From positions 10,974,377-11,038,376 of the forward strand of contig OU452230.1 of assembly GCA_911728455.2 (NCBI GenBank): a stretch of 64,000 nucleotides of DNA, written 5' to 3'. The DNA is from Marthasterias glacialis (lineage: Eukaryota > Echinodermata > Asteroidea > Forcipulatida > Asteriidae). The notes beneath the pieces are model-generated. The model saw only the letters and a program-made list of their open reading frames with translations. It searched no databases and was not told the origin of the DNA. Numbering within the stretch: the stretch's first letter is position 1; every line of letters begins with the position of its first letter. Below are positions 1 through 61,083 of this stretch, piece after piece. The position numbers and the translations under genes are program-made.

Positions 1-499
1 CCTGTTCATGGACGAAGTAGGTTAACCGGGTCAGAAGGTAAAGCCCGCCTCTTGCGGTTTTTGTGAGTGATTAGACTTGAAGTGAAAGGATATTTAGATG
101 CCTTGATCAAGTCTGACTGTACCGGTGATGACGTACATAGCTAATGAATAATAAACACAACTGCCAATGACCTTTACGGAAACTTTCCAGAACTGTGACA
201 CCATTTTAGTACCATTATGCTGACAAACTTGCCCAAATATTTGTGTTTGGTTTTTAATCTATTTTTTGGTTTTGTTTCAAGAATTTGGTAAGGATAATAA
301 TTGTTCCTTTTCCACACTACGGCAGTCAAGTTCCCTGTGGTTTTCATTAAATATCATAGTATTTTTTTTCTTACGGAGATAACAAGGGACCCGACCATTT
401 TCCACCCAGTCTCGGTTTGGATACAATGCTTTGACTGAAGAAAATCAAGAAGGCTCCCTGTGTTGTCCATCTTCGCCATTGTGGTTGGGCACTTTATGC

Positions 500-855
500 G
501 ATGGTGTCATGGGGCATCGGACTTCAGTTCTGATGGCTGAGTCACCATAGTGGGGGTTCGACTCCCGGCCATGGCACTTGTGTTCTTAAAAGTCACTTAA
601 CCATGAGTGCTTCTCTTATTCCAGGTGTATAAATGGGAACCTCCGAGGGCCGAGATGGTGTTGTGTTGGATTAAACTCTAGGGTCTACTGTATAAACAGC
701 TTGGTCTTGTATGCTACCCAGGGAATTGAGAAAGTTTGAGGAATGGTCTAAGTATGCTTGATGAACATGGAGGATAATGTTGTAAAGCGGCTTGATCTGC
801 GATGTATAAGAACCAATTTTTGTTATTATTATCATTATTATTACTTTTATTATCT
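500..855 (+). repeat. tRNA-derived SINE with (ATT)n tail
   Basis: A B-box-like GGTTCGACTCC at 554-564 begins the recognisable part. Next comes a body with GGTGTATAAATGGGAACC. Near the end is AAGCGGCTTGATCTGCGATG, then a TATAAGAACCAA motif running into a (TTA/ATT)n tail at about 829-855. The tail type is common in deuterostome LINE/SINE pairs. The 5' limit is approximate. Confidence 0.65.
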
Positions 856-1572
856 GGACAACCGTTGTGGAACCTAACACCGTCAGTTCTCTCACTACAT
901 CAACCTGTGATAATTTCATTGGATTCGTCTGTGACATTTTTAGTAAAGTAGAAAAGCCTTATGTTTTGTCAGGGATTTTGTACACCTTTATAGCGGGTTT
1001 ATTTCGATTGATGCGATGGAAATAATCATTGGGGATTGTGGGGGGGGGGGGCTTTCAATGCTGTTTTCTCGGCTCATACATTATTTCTGATTGAAATAAT
1101 GTTATTGTCAGTGAACCTCCTTAAATTATCCGCCAATAATTACTAATCCCCTCCTTTGTTGTCTACCTCGAATGATCTTTCGCCTTCACCCGTCCTTAAC
1201 TTCGACTGATCTTTAACATAGTCATCCAAGATGCAACATTTTCAAACAACGTGACACACTTCCTCCGGTACTTTTTATTTCGGGAGGCTGGCGGCTGACT
1301 CTCGAGAGGATGGCACAAATTTAAGACGTCCTTTGGTCAGGACCGACAGGATCAATAATTTAAGGTTACCATGGCAATGCATCGTGACTGGTACTCCGTG
1401 TGGGACGTCTTTTGGAATTAAAATCGTACGGTAATCGATTTTGCAACACTTTGATCGTTACACTGTTTCTTGGTAATTTGCCAGTTTTTCAATTTACAAA
1501 TATACATTTTTGCATGTTGCATGTGCCTGGAAGATATTCTTTTACAGCAAGATTTTAATGTAACGTATTTTA

Positions 1573-1790
1573 CTGACCATTATGTCCGACAATGATCATT
1601 TTGTCCGACAATTGATTGAGACCATCGTTTCTGACCCGTTGTGACAAACCATTGTGTCAAACCGCATGTGTCCGACAAACCATTATGTCCGATCCGATGT
1701 GTCGTACAAACCATTTTGTCCGACCGATTGTGTCCGGCAAACCATTATGTCCGACCCATCGTGTCAGAAAAAAACCTGGTCGGACATGAT
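1573..1790. repeat. Degenerate tandem array, TGTCCGACAAACCATTATG type (copy 1)
   Basis: About six to seven imperfect units of roughly 30 bp are built from 'TGTCCGACAAACCATTATG' and 'TCCGACCGATTGTG'. Similar arrays lie at 35305, 47261 and 60390. Confidence 0.75.
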
Positions 1791-3645
1791 AGTCAATAAT
1801 AATAAGACAGTGGATGGGTAACCTTTTACAATTACATGTACATCTTTCCATAGCATAATCGTCATACAATGCTCCCTGGCAATATGACTATCTATTGTCA
1901 ACATTGACAATTTTATCACAGTTTTAGGGTGTTTTTGTGGAGGATTGGAATGTTGCGGATGCATTCTTCCTTTTGGAATGTTGCAACTTTAAAGATCGAA
2001 AATTGAAAAACGTTTGTACTGTATTGCTAATCTGAAAGGATTTTTTTTAACGTATCATCTTATGGTTGTGCAGGGGAAAAACCTTTTTTCCAAGGAACGT
2101 ATGGTTTTCATCGAGGTCAGTCTTAGGGGAGAGTGGGTAGGGCTGTCATCACATTTTAATGTTGAAATAGTCTGAGTGATGTTCCCTCTGAGGGCATGAG
2201 ACAAGGTGAGTAACTAGTCCCAATTCGATCCACCACCTAGCACGGTCTCTCCTTCAAGAATGATTAAAATGGTATTTTTCATACCATTCTCTACCATTCC
2301 CCCAACAAGTTTATTCCCAAATCCACCACCAGCCCCTCCCCTAAAACGTCCCTAACCCCAAACCAAGACTCTAACATTTTATATTTCTTTGTACGGATAA
2401 CAATATTTCTTTGGATATTTCTTTGTACTGATTTGTGGAAATCAGGTTTGTGATTATTTAGGGCTTCATATTTGTTTACATTTCACTGATTCCCGAGCTG
2501 GAAAAGAATCAACCATGGACAGTATCAGAGGACAAACTTGCAAACCAGAAGACGTGCTTGCCTATGTTGGCCCTTAGGGGACATCGCAAATTGCAAATAA
2601 CTACGCACACATTATTTTGCAATGTTGTATATTTTGTTGCAAATGTCACTTCACAACCGCTGTAACATTGTCGATGGTTAGTTCGATGTAACTGAATAGT
2701 TGAAATTAATTTGTATAATTGTTTCACTGGTTCCCTGATTATTGGACATAGTGCTAGCCGTACCTAAAGTAATCTAGTTTTAGCCAAATATTAATAATCT
2801 GTCAAGAACTCGATTATTTTGCATAATGTTACAATGAAGTTCTAAAGTCAGTATTATTAAAACAACGAGTCAATGTACGGTAGAAGAATCTTTATTAAAA
2901 ACGGTGCTAGTTCTATTTTAGAGAGTCTAGAAGTGGGGAGGGCATTATTTATTCCCAGAACGATGACTCATCGATTAGATTCAGTGATATCTCCAACGTA
3001 TATATTTGTACTCAACAAAGATACTAATATCTTGCAACTTCGATGACTCATATGCATAAAAATATACATGTATAAGTTGGTGTCTCTCTTTTTTTTTTTT
3101 TTCTTGAGGTGTATTTCGCTATACAATATATGTATAATCTGTGATATGCAGAATCTAGAGGCTGGCGTGAGGGCCCTTGTGGAGTCCTTAAAATAGTAGA
3201 ACAATGCGTCCCAACAAGGTTTTCTTTCCCCTTAAAGACATTTTGGAGACAAGGGAACATTGGAGCAACTAGGGCAGAACAGCCATCAAACCTCATCCGT
3301 AAGATTGTGTGGCTGTGTTTCTAATACGAGTCAACGTTAAACAAAATCAGACATAATATATCATAAAAAACACATTGAACCAATCAATTTTACACTGACT
3401 TTGTTATAAAATGCACTGATTCTTTATTCACCACACTGAACAAACAGATATCCACACATCATTGCATACGTTCACGCTGTTTATAAACTGACTTCCATAC
3501 ACGCATTAAAAGGGCGGTGTACACTTTCGGTAAAAATGTTGCTAAATTCATCATTCTCTGCAGGATAGAAATTCATTTTAAATAGTTCAGAATAATCACT
3601 CATTCGAATGAATATTCATTTATTTGATCTGTATAATCTGGCCTA

Positions 3646-3816
3646 GGCCCAATTTCGTAGAGCTGCATAGCACAAAAGGTAGCAATAAGCACAACACATT
3701 TTGACCTACTACCTGAATTAGGTTACCAGCCAAAATACAGTATTACACTATACCCTCTAGGACTGGTTTCCTGCTTATTTTTGCCAAGCAAAATGCCACT
3801 TTATGAAATTGTACCC
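3646..3816. mobile_element. Foldback element, 'CCCAATTTCATAGAGCTGC' family (copy 1)
   Basis: The left end is GGCCCAATTTCGTAGAGCTGC-like and the right end TTATGAAATTGTACCC is roughly its inverted repeat. The interior carries the family core 'GGTTACCAGCCAAAA' and 'GACTGGTTTCCTGCTTATTT'. There are no coding bases, so it is a MITE-like non-autonomous element. Confidence 0.6.
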
Positions 3817-5481
3817 TGGCAACGTAGCATCGGTGGTATAAGCTCACTGGTACCCTTTGCTGTTAAGTAGAAAAGGGCGATTTTAAGCAAAACATAATGG
3901 TGGGTTCCGATCACAACGTACATTACAAATCATTTTGTCTGACGGCCAACTGCGCACCCGAAGTGCTACGTCATATAAAGTAGTTCTTCACGCGTTTTTC
4001 GAACGGACAATTTAGAAAGTTATTTCTACCAAACGTGCACCCATCCTGTAAGTAAAAAAAAGGCTTACGTCAACGCAAAAATATCTGATACAAAATAATT
4101 CTATATACAAATGTATTGTTATGTAAACAGTAGTTTAAAAATATAAGGGTTTTTTTCAAACATTTAATACATAAAACTGTTGCACAACCAGTATTCATCT
4201 GTTGTTTTAACATTATACGTCATTGTGTAAGAACAAAGCATGTTCCATGTAAACATTTTCCTTATAAACATAAAACTAAGTGGCTGATAATGGAGTAGAA
4301 CCTGCGACCTGTCGCTTGCTAATCAACCCCACGGTGTTCAGACCTTAAGAGTAGATGTCATGACCTCTTGACCAGTACAAGCCGAAGTCGAGAGGCCCGC
4401 TATCTTCGCTAATTTGTTCTTTTTTTTCAGAAAAATTGAAGTAAAATAATGTTTTCATAACAAAAAGTTTCAAGTCTGAGTGGCGAAAGATGGTTTGGCA
4501 ATGTATCATATCGATAGTCGCTAAAAGAAATATTTAAATTTAGCGCGCATTATATAAATCATGTAACAATAAAAGAGAGTGGCTATGCTAAGCTATATGA
4601 CATAACTTTAAAGAGGAATGATACATGTAAATATTTTGAATTTATTTTTTTATTTTTTGAAAAGGCTTACAATTACATTTATTGACAAGAATAAACTTTA
4701 CAAATACACCTAAAAGGTTTAGCTTTTTCATTTTCTCAGAAACACACCAGCAGTTTTGTTCATTGGCTGAACATGTAAAGTGCAATTTAATTTGGTTTGA
4801 TTTTAAACCACGTTTTGGGTGTTTTGCCGAGCAAAACACGACCCACCACCAAAACAACTTTGACTAGTCACTTAGCATCAACTTCATTCATACAAATCTT
4901 TAGTTAACATGTTCACATTTTGTTCAAACATTACATAATGATCATAACATACTTCAACTCTCGTCGATTGTTAATAATTTCTGTATATATAACATTATGT
5001 ACAAGAGGAAAAAACATAATAATACAAATATACAAAGTGGTATTATCAACCCGATAATATTACTGAACAACGGCGAAATAAGATTATTAAAAAAAACTGC
5101 AATATAATAAAATATGAAATTATAAACTAAAGTAGCTGCTCACAAGGTTACCAAGATGTGAAAGCGAGCGGACAGCATTGATCAAATTGCCAAAGACGTG
5201 ACCCAACATGTACACGAAATAAGAAACCTGTGAAAGTTTAACTTCAATCGGTCATCAGAGTAAACGAGAAAATAGTCTGGAAAAAAAAACCGTATCAAGC
5301 ATCGGGTTTTGAACTCGCGAGATCAAATCTAATGTTTTACTAACTTCTCAAAAACTAAAACCCTTTGAGCAAAGATAGCTGGAGGAAAGTTTCTCTCCAT
5401 GACCATGTAAGTTATTTGCATAATTCGTTAATATTCATATTTTCAATCTGACTAATGTTGTGCACATCCTTCCATTGCATA

Positions 5482-6090
5482 TGGGTCATTCCATGAAAGT
5501 GGGACACAATTTTGTGACATTTTTCAATACTATCATTTTTGTAAGAAAAAAATGTTGATTCTAATTTATGTTTACCAATCAGTACCTTTTATTTGGGTGT
5601 TAAAAGTATTTCAGAAAGTTTTCAAATCCATCCCACACCATCTTACCTGATATTTTTGCTAATATTCTTAACAATTCATTGTAACGATGTAACAGGGACA
5701 CCATGCTTGTAAGACATATTTTTCAATATTATGGAAGTAATAAACAAATGTATACAATGTTCAACAGAAACTTGATGCCAAATCCATGAAAAAAATAACT
5801 TCTTTCATGGATATTAATGTACATATGGCTGAGAAAATTAATATGTCACAATGTAACGGGGGCACAAAATGTCACACCTATGGTGTCTCCGTATATCAGT
5901 GCAGGCACTATATCACATTTGTTTTACACCAAAGTAATCAAGTAAAATCTTTTTATGATTTACATTTAGTGTTATTTATACTATGTAAAGCAAGATTGAC
6001 CAAGTATAGACTAGTGAAGTGGTGAAAAGGCTTCAAAGGTGGTAACGATGTAACGGCGTCCCTAGAGTTCCACCTTCATGGAATGACCCA
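5482..6090. mobile_element. 609-bp MITE-like element with TA flanks
   Basis: Terminal inverted repeats read TGGGTCATTCCATGAAAGTGG on the left and CCACCTTCATGGAATGACCCA on the right, 19 of 20 compared bases pairing. Both ends are flanked by TA, as expected for Tc1/mariner-type target duplication. The interior repeats a GATGTAACRG-type motif several times. The only long frame inside (5786-6025) has no recognisable domain, so the element is non-autonomous. Confidence 0.75.
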
Positions 6091-6889
6091 TAAACATCCG
6101 AGGTGTAAAGTTTGCTAGCAAACTGACTGAGTAGCATGTACGGTTACATGTCTAGTTTAACACGGCTCAATCGTCTGGGTTGGCTTGCTTTGACAACATT
6201 TGAAATATCAAGTAGTTAACCCAATTATTCTGAGGCCTAAAACCAGAAATAAATTGTTATTTTTGTCAGAGGTAACTACTGGCAATAATTTGCTTTATTT
6301 GTCGTTTGTAAACGAAACTGTTTTCACTTGTCAAAACGCAGTTTCATTGTATTTTTGTTAGCATAAAAATAAAATGAAAACAGACTCGATTCGGTTATTG
6401 ATATTTGTTTTGTTTTTTAGCAATTGACGATTTGAAGTATCGTACCCAATTCTTCAATATCCGGTGAACACATTTAAGTTTATATCCATTAACGTATAAA
6501 GTGCCCCACCCAATAATTTATACTGCATTTTGCTTTTGGAATGTTATATGATTTTGATATTAATTTTATACTTTACTGGATAACAATGAGCTCATTGTTG
6601 CATCAATTAAAGTATTACTGTACCAGGCTCATTGTGTGGACATCTTGCTGGTGATTTACTTTGCCTTGAATTGTGCTTTGATTCAAACACACCTAAAAAC
6701 CACACCGAGTCGGAAAGTATTATTAGTCTGGTACCTATTTTGTGTACAAGCATCGGCTGCTTTGTAACTTCAATTACCCACAGGGAACATGACCATTTCT
6801 GGCAATGCTGTGGTCAAATTACAAAAGTTGATTGCAATTGGAAGTTTAGAATTACTTGCAAATAAGTAAATACGAACTTGACGGCAACA

Positions 6890-7004
6890 GGACCCAAGTT
6901 CATGATTCTGCTTTCTGTGCAAACATCCAGCCCATAGATTCATGCGCTTTACAGGGCGCCGTAAGCGCAGAATTATGTGCTAAGCAGTGCCATGAAACTG
7001 GGCC
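6890..7004. mobile_element. Foldback element, 'CCCAATTTCATAGAGCTGC' family (copy 2, short)
   Basis: The ends GACCCAAGTTCATGATTCTGC and GCCATGAAACTGGGCC are inverted relatives of the family termini. The interior is shortened. Confidence 0.4.
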
Positions 7005-7028
7005 TGGATGACGCATATTACTCTGACC

Positions 7029-7290
7029 AGGGCATTATTCCATGCAGCTGCTTACAAAGCCGACAATAGCGCTTAACAATCTTCTGCTAAGCGAAAATAA
7101 GCAGGTCACCAGTCACAAAAATAAGTTAGACATGGTGTTTTGGCTGGTAACCTTTTCTTCTGGTAAGCACAATAATAAAGGTTTTGAGGCATTGCATGAT
7201 GAGGTATCAGTGTATTATTTGGTTTGCGGTAACACCATGTGACTGTATCTACTATTTTGTGCTTTGCTAATTGTTGTGGAATGAACCCGG
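7029..7290. mobile_element. Foldback element, 'CCCAATTTCATAGAGCTGC' family (copy 3)
   Basis: The interior carries the family blocks CAGCTGCTTAC, TCACCAGTCACAAAAA and GGCTGGTAACC. The left end CATTATTCCATGCAGCTGC is diverged and the right boundary is uncertain. Confidence 0.45.
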
Positions 7291-7745
7291 CTGCTAACTG
7301 AACACCATAAAAAGCTCGATTCCCACATTGGTCAACTCTCATTGCTCACTTCATTTTTCCCCTCCATCTTGACTGAGTGCTTCATTTGCACCCTGTCCTC
7401 TGATAGTCAAGCTCGTGTTATAGTTAAATATTGGATACCTTGACTTCAATCATAGTGCTTCACTCTATAGAAAGGAAGCCGTCCAAGCTTTTTAAGCATT
7501 TTAGTACACAGTCAATCATGAAGCCTTTGTGTACTTTTACGTTTCGGTGCACTTTTGGCATTTCCAAGCACTACACTGGAAATCAAACCCGGGACAAAAT
7601 TACAGGCTGTACACATACCCGGCTTATCTATGACACATATCAGGAGCTGTAAAACTGTTGAAAACAAAACTTTTAGACTATCGGGCCCCCAAGATCATTT
7701 TCACGAAATCGTAGTAGCATGGAATGTTTAGGGTCGTTAGCCTTG

Positions 7746-55896
<48,151 letters not shown>

Positions 55897-56836
55897 CTAA
55901 AATGTAGAATGGAAAAGACGGGTTTATTAAAAGTTAAGAACTCTTAAATCTGGATAGCAATGATGACCTCAAGTCCCTCCCCTCCCTTCCCCCCGCCCAC
56001 CCCCGTCCCAAACCTCCGAAGACAGCGTCTTTTTTACTTTTGATCTATTCTGTTTGCTCATTTTTGCCATTTTGGGCGACCTTTGGCCACAAAGGAACAG
56101 CGGTTGCAAACTTTAATCGACAGTCCCCAACCTCACCATACGCAAAAAAGGGTACATCGCCATTCACAGCAAAATGTACAGGCCTAGAATTCTATCTTTG
56201 ATAAGGGTAAGGCCACTGTCAATTTGCAAAGTGTACTTCCAGTTGAGAATTTCAAATTCTATGGAGAAGAACGGATACCAAGACAAGGGTAACAGAGGCC
56301 ATGGCCGCCCTGTAATCTGTTGGCATATGTCTGTCTCGAGACAATAGAGTATAGACCTTTATTATGCTGCCACCATCTTAGTCATGTGCCCTGCATCTAA
56401 TAACAGTAATGGATGCTGATGTTTGTTGTTCAAAAAGGAACCTGACTATTTGCCCTTCCAGCCTCGGTTTGGTTACATTGATTTGAATGGGAGAAAAACA
56501 AGATGGCTGCACCATGATAAATTTATGCAAGTTAGTCTTTAGAGGTGCAGTGTAGAGGCATGTCTTGTTACTGTTGCTGCAGATAAATGACAGGACCACC
56601 CTCTCGGCCTTACTGATGTGGTCCAAAGGAGAGCAGAGCAATACGTTTGGCACCAGCTTGGCTGCAGGAACTGCCGGAAGAGTGTCGAGTCGAACACCAG
56701 ACGGCCTTCGGGGCTCCGCTCCAGATTTCTTATAAGGTTTACTCCCTAGCCTTTCACTTTAAGGCAGTGAGGCTATTTCCCTATAGCTGGGTGTCCGAAA
56801 CCCTGGACTGGGTATGTGATGCCTAGCTGACAAATG

Positions 56837-56972
56837 AGTTTGAAATCAGAGTTTTCCTTCTCCCAGGTGGGCTGCCATCAAAGGCTGTGAGCCCCACCAA
56901 CCCAAGTTTGAAATCAGAGTTGCTGTCTCCTAGGTGGACTACCTCCCATGGCTAACGTGCTTCACCTGCCCG
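56837..56972. repeat. Imperfect 68-bp tandem duplication
   Basis: AGTTTGAAATCAGAGTT starts at 56837 and again at 56905, each followed by a TCTCC(C/T)AGGTGG(G/A)CT block. The surrounding 56.6-57.2 kb is GC-richer than its neighbours and may be the untranslated part of a mobile element. Confidence 0.65.
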
Positions 56973-57616
56973 GAGCGATCTGGTTTTAAGGCGCCAGTAA
57001 CCCGCCTGCACACCTCTGCCCACAGTTCTCAACAGGGATTGGCACGTGGAGCCAGGCAGTAGGAGTTTGAATTAGGACAGGCTACTCGAGACGCTGATCA
57101 AGTGGGACATTTTCATGGAAAGGGAGTGGCTCAACCCTCCTCGCTGCCCCGATCATCATAAAACCTTTGATCCGCCGTGTAATACCACAACTGAATGTGG
57201 GAGTATTTTAGTCGCAAACCGGGGATGAATATCTTGAAAATGGGAACAAGGAGTGGGTACATTAATAATCACGTAGTTGTACAGAATGTTCTCTAAACTT
57301 TACCTCTCCCCCATTATTGTCAAGATGAGTCAATGCAATTAATTACTACAATATGCTTATTTACAATTGAATCGGAAGACGTCTATTTTTGAGGGAGGAA
57401 AAACAAATTAACAAATTGGAATATTGACGAATGGACGTCCAAAATAGTCCACGATGTCAGTCGAGTGTGCACAAGCCAATCGTGCTGTTACGTGCTTCTG
57501 GGCTTTATAATGTTTGTGCGCGGGAAAGCTGGGACTGGTGCTTTGTGGTGTGTCTCTATACTGTCTTTGCTGAGGCTCACTGGAGTTACCAGTTAAACTG
57601 GTGTTGTCGATCGGTG

Positions 57617-57888
57617 GTTATTGTTATATCTTTCTGGTAATGAAACCAAGGGACCCTCAAAAGTGACTAGCACTGTGGACCCGTAGGCCTGAAGATATTT
57701 GTGCAGAGAAGATGTTGAAGCAATGTCAGTTTTATATGTGGGAGGAAAACCCAAAATAGGGAAAACTCACGCAGTCATAGGAAGGGACTGAAAACCCAAT
57801 CCACTTGCAGGGTTCCAGTACGGGATTCGAACCGGGGCTCACAAAGGTGAAAGGCAGGGAAAGAAACCACTGAGCCAGCCTGAATGGT
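57617..57888 (-). repeat. Full-length tRNA-derived SINE
   Basis: The minus strand has an A box TGGCTCAGTGGTTTC, then CCTGCCTTTCACC and a B box GGTTCGAATCC. The body GGGTTTTCCTCCCACA leads to TCTTCAGGCCTACGGGTCC. The end TTTCATTACCAGAAAGATATAA matches the copy at 40971. This is the best copy in the window. Confidence 0.82.
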
Positions 57889-59977
57889 TGGACCAGTTGG
57901 AGTGTTTTGTAACATATTATTAACGACCGTAATGTAACTTCACATATGCTTCATCATAGCAAAGGGCACCTCACATTGGGTTATTCTTCGTGATAAAAGT
58001 TGCTCTATTCTAATAAGAAAAGTACATTTTCAAACAATTTCCAAAAGCACCTCTTACACCAACGTCTGACCTACCCTTTAAACGAGTTCGCTACACAATA
58101 GAGACCTACAAAAATGCGCAAGGTAAACGTCGATCCCCAAGAGTGGGATCGTGGGGTGGGTGAAGGGGAAACGCTGACGGATAGGCCTGGCTGGGTTTAG
58201 CCTGGGGACAAGGAAGTGACTGATGATGTCAACCCTGTGTGAGTCGGAACTCAAAATTTCACAAACTCTGGTTAAGGCTGTTTTTAATTTGGGTACCGGA
58301 ACGGTCCCCTTCTTTTTTGGAATCAAACCAGAAAAAAAGGGAAACTTGCTTCTGAAACGTGTACCATCGTGTCAAATGTTTTTCTATTAATCAATATGAA
58401 TGTCATTTAGAACAGTCGAAACGTCCATCATTTTGGGATTTCTCTTAAAATTCAAAATGACTGCCCCAGAATAATCGACAAAACTGGTGATAGCATGGTA
58501 ACACAATACTTCTAAAGACTTATGCAATTTCAGACACATTGTTCAATCCACTCGTGAACTTAGTCAGGTGATGCCGGCAACTACAATCATTTTCCCCCTA
58601 TACGAGTAATCTGATAAACGACATCCCCTTGATTTGTTCAAATCGAAAAGCCACTCATTATCCTAAAGTATATGACACATCCATTCCATTGTCATGAAAC
58701 GGATTTCCCTAACGGAAACTACTCACGGTAACAAATTCCAAGCGATTCCCGAATGGACCTAGAATATTACTGCTGAAATAGATATCCTATTTCGAAACCC
58801 CCTGTATGGTTTGGAGTACACGGCCGGTTCCAGAATGGGCAAAAGTTAGCAGAAACTTTGTGTCTGACTACCGGATTGCGAATGGGCGTCATAATTATGA
58901 CGTTTCTCAATCAAATCAACGGTATTCATCACCTTCACGATTCTGAATGGACAATAAGATATCCCCTAAATATTTGGGATTCTCATATTTTAGAGGCATA
59001 CTCTCCAAAAATTGTTAGCTGACGGTCATTGAGATTTCAAGTAAACTATGATATCCTAAAAAAAAAAGTATTTCACAAAATCAGGCCGATTCGTGAATGG
59101 GCTTTTTGTAAACTGAAGCCAAATTAACATGGCTGCCCCTCGGGCTATATTAGTCTAAGCTGAGACTATTTCCAAATGGGTGGGGGAAAAGTGTAACCCC
59201 AGGAGTTAAAGAACACAGAAAGGTTTCTTGGCGCGGAAGTCCCAGCGGTAATGTGACACTTCCTTCAAGATCTAGTTCTTATTTAACCAAGTCCCGAGTT
59301 ATCTCTCCCTGTTATCGATGGTTTCAAGGAAAAGTTTTACGAACAATGGATATCCTTATACAAGGTCTAAACCCATAGATATCATTATCATTTATTTGTT
59401 GAATAATGCTCTTCAAGAGATATTCTTTACTCCAAACCGGTATAATATCAACCTGGTCAATGGAAAGCCTTAAAACGAACAAATTAACATTTCTGTCTAA
59501 TGAACAGCAAAACGGTTACACAACAAAACGGTTGAAGCTATGCTAACTGAAACTCGTAGTGCTCGTGTTTCTAACCTTTGACGCTTTTGTTTAATGTCTA
59601 TAAATGTTTAAAGGAAATGCTCTGAAGGAAGTGTTTTACACATAAACAACTCAGTTCTCCAGCCTTCCTACACTGAGCGTGTCTTTGATTCTTTGCAAGG
59701 ACGTTTAGGTTATTTCAAAGAAAACAATGTGCAGCGGTCACATGTTTCCTTATCATGCTAAATGTGTCTTGAATATCAAAAATAATATAGGCTGGTATAC
59801 ATTGTATATGAATAATGGTATAATAATCATTTATTCAAAATAAAGTGCTTCATACTGGGACTTCTCAGGGTGTTAACTTTAAAGAGCCTGAGCTTTCGTA
59901 ATTGATTGGCAATTATTATGGGTCCTTCCCAATGGTAACTATATGCCTTTAAATGTTTTATCCCCAATTGTATAATT

Positions 59978-60125
59978 ATAGACCCATGTACTGATGACGT
60001 CACGCTTTGTTCACGTGTACGCTTTCTTATGGTGGGGACCAGGGAATAAGTGCTACGAATTCGAAGCTCCCATAGGATAACACATATGTAAACAAAGTGT
60101 TACGTCATCAGTACAGGGGGTCTAT
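59978..60125. mobile_element. 148-bp foldback element carrying a TGACGTCA site
   Basis: The left arm ATAGACCCATGTACTGATGA continues into CGTCACGCTTTGTTCACGTG. The right arm ACAAAGTGTTACGTCATCAG, then TACAGGGGGTCTAT, is its near-perfect inverted copy. TGACGTCA is the consensus cAMP-response element, and the right arm has TTACGTCA. Confidence 0.78.
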
Positions 60126-60389
60126 TGCATATTGACGTTGACATGTCAGTTTACAGACAACTAACTCCTATCTTGTGGAGAGTAAGACAATGGAAAAGTG
60201 TCATTGTGCTGCAAAAGTGCTGTTCCATACGATAAAGAGGGTTGTGTTAAACCCGCCTGTAAAAATGACCCTGTATGACAACAAAGACCTACTGCTTAAA
60301 GAACAACACAACTACTACTGACCCATACTAACATGTCATTAGAACGCACTGCTCTGTTGCGGACCTCTGAAATACACAATGTACTACAC

Positions 60390-60540
60390 TATTATGTACG
60401 ACATGGACCATTATGTCCGACACCAGGTCGGGCATAATGGTTTGTCGACCACAAGTGATGTTTGGGACATAATGAGTCGGATATAACGGTTTGTCGGTCA
60501 AAATGGGTCGGACATGACGGTCCAAATCGTCTTCTGACCC
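60390..60540. repeat. Degenerate tandem array, TGTCCGACAAACCATTATG type (copy 4)
   Basis: It starts ACCATTATGTCCGACACC, switches to CATAATGGTTTGTCG units, and ends GTCGGACATGACGGTCC. Both orientations are present. Confidence 0.72.
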
Positions 60541-60789
60541 TATCACTCAGTACTGTTACACCCTATGATAAACGCACTGTTTGTTTCCTCGACACCAAGA
60601 TCCTTCAAGAAGTCACAACCGTTCCGACATCCGAGTGTCTTTGTGAATGACTGCGAAACGTCTGGCAGACTCTACAGACGCTACTGGGTTCCAGGAAAGT
60701 ACAGCGTGGCGAGACACCTTCACAGACAACTCTGCAAGAACATTCTCACTCACGGTTACAGGTGCGATGTGAGGATTTTTCCCCTCAGA

Positions 60790-61083
60790 TTTTTCAAATC
60801 GTATCAAACTGAAACAAAATCAAGTTGAGTGGGAACCTCTAGAACACCATAGGGCCATCCAACGATTGAGGTTGAAACTAGACAACAGCCTGCAACTGCC
60901 TTCAGTCTTTGTGTGCCCCCAGCACACAAAGACTGTTACAAATTCTCCTTCTTCCCAAGATCATTTGCTGAGTGGAACAAGCTACACCAAGATAGTCGTC
61001 AAGACCCAACCATAGGTATCTTCAAAGAAAAAACTCAAGCATTGGACATGGGACACATCATCAGGGGGGCCCACTTTATTTAA
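60790..61083 (+). pseudogene. LINE reverse-transcriptase C-terminal fragment
   Basis: Plus-strand frames read VEWEPLEHHRAIQRLRLKLD, then, after a frame change, YKFSFFPRSFAEWNKLHQDS and IGIFKEKTQALDM before a TAA at 61078. They match the 'L-W-x-L-x-x-R-R', 'SFFPRTIREWNxLP' and 'FKxxL' end blocks of CR1/L2/Jockey-type elements. It is inactive and antisense to the receptor gene. Confidence 0.7.

Larger units (their letters stand above)
1..7745. other. 3' flank / possible 3' UTR of the receptor gene; no other gene seen
   Basis: No convincing coding exon is seen on either strand. The receptor's 3' UTR must begin at 7745 and run to lower coordinates. Minus-strand AATAAA candidates (TTTATT on the plus strand) occur near 6294 and 3422, but I cannot tell which is used. 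Recognisable contents are the SINE, tandem array and foldback elements listed separately. The rest is AT-rich unique sequence. Confidence 0.5.

Noticed and set aside
1573-1790. CRISPR-like appearance of the regular TGTCCGAC repeats
   Set aside because: Units are degenerate, without conserved direct repeats plus unique spacers, in an animal genome with no cas genes. It is a satellite-like array.
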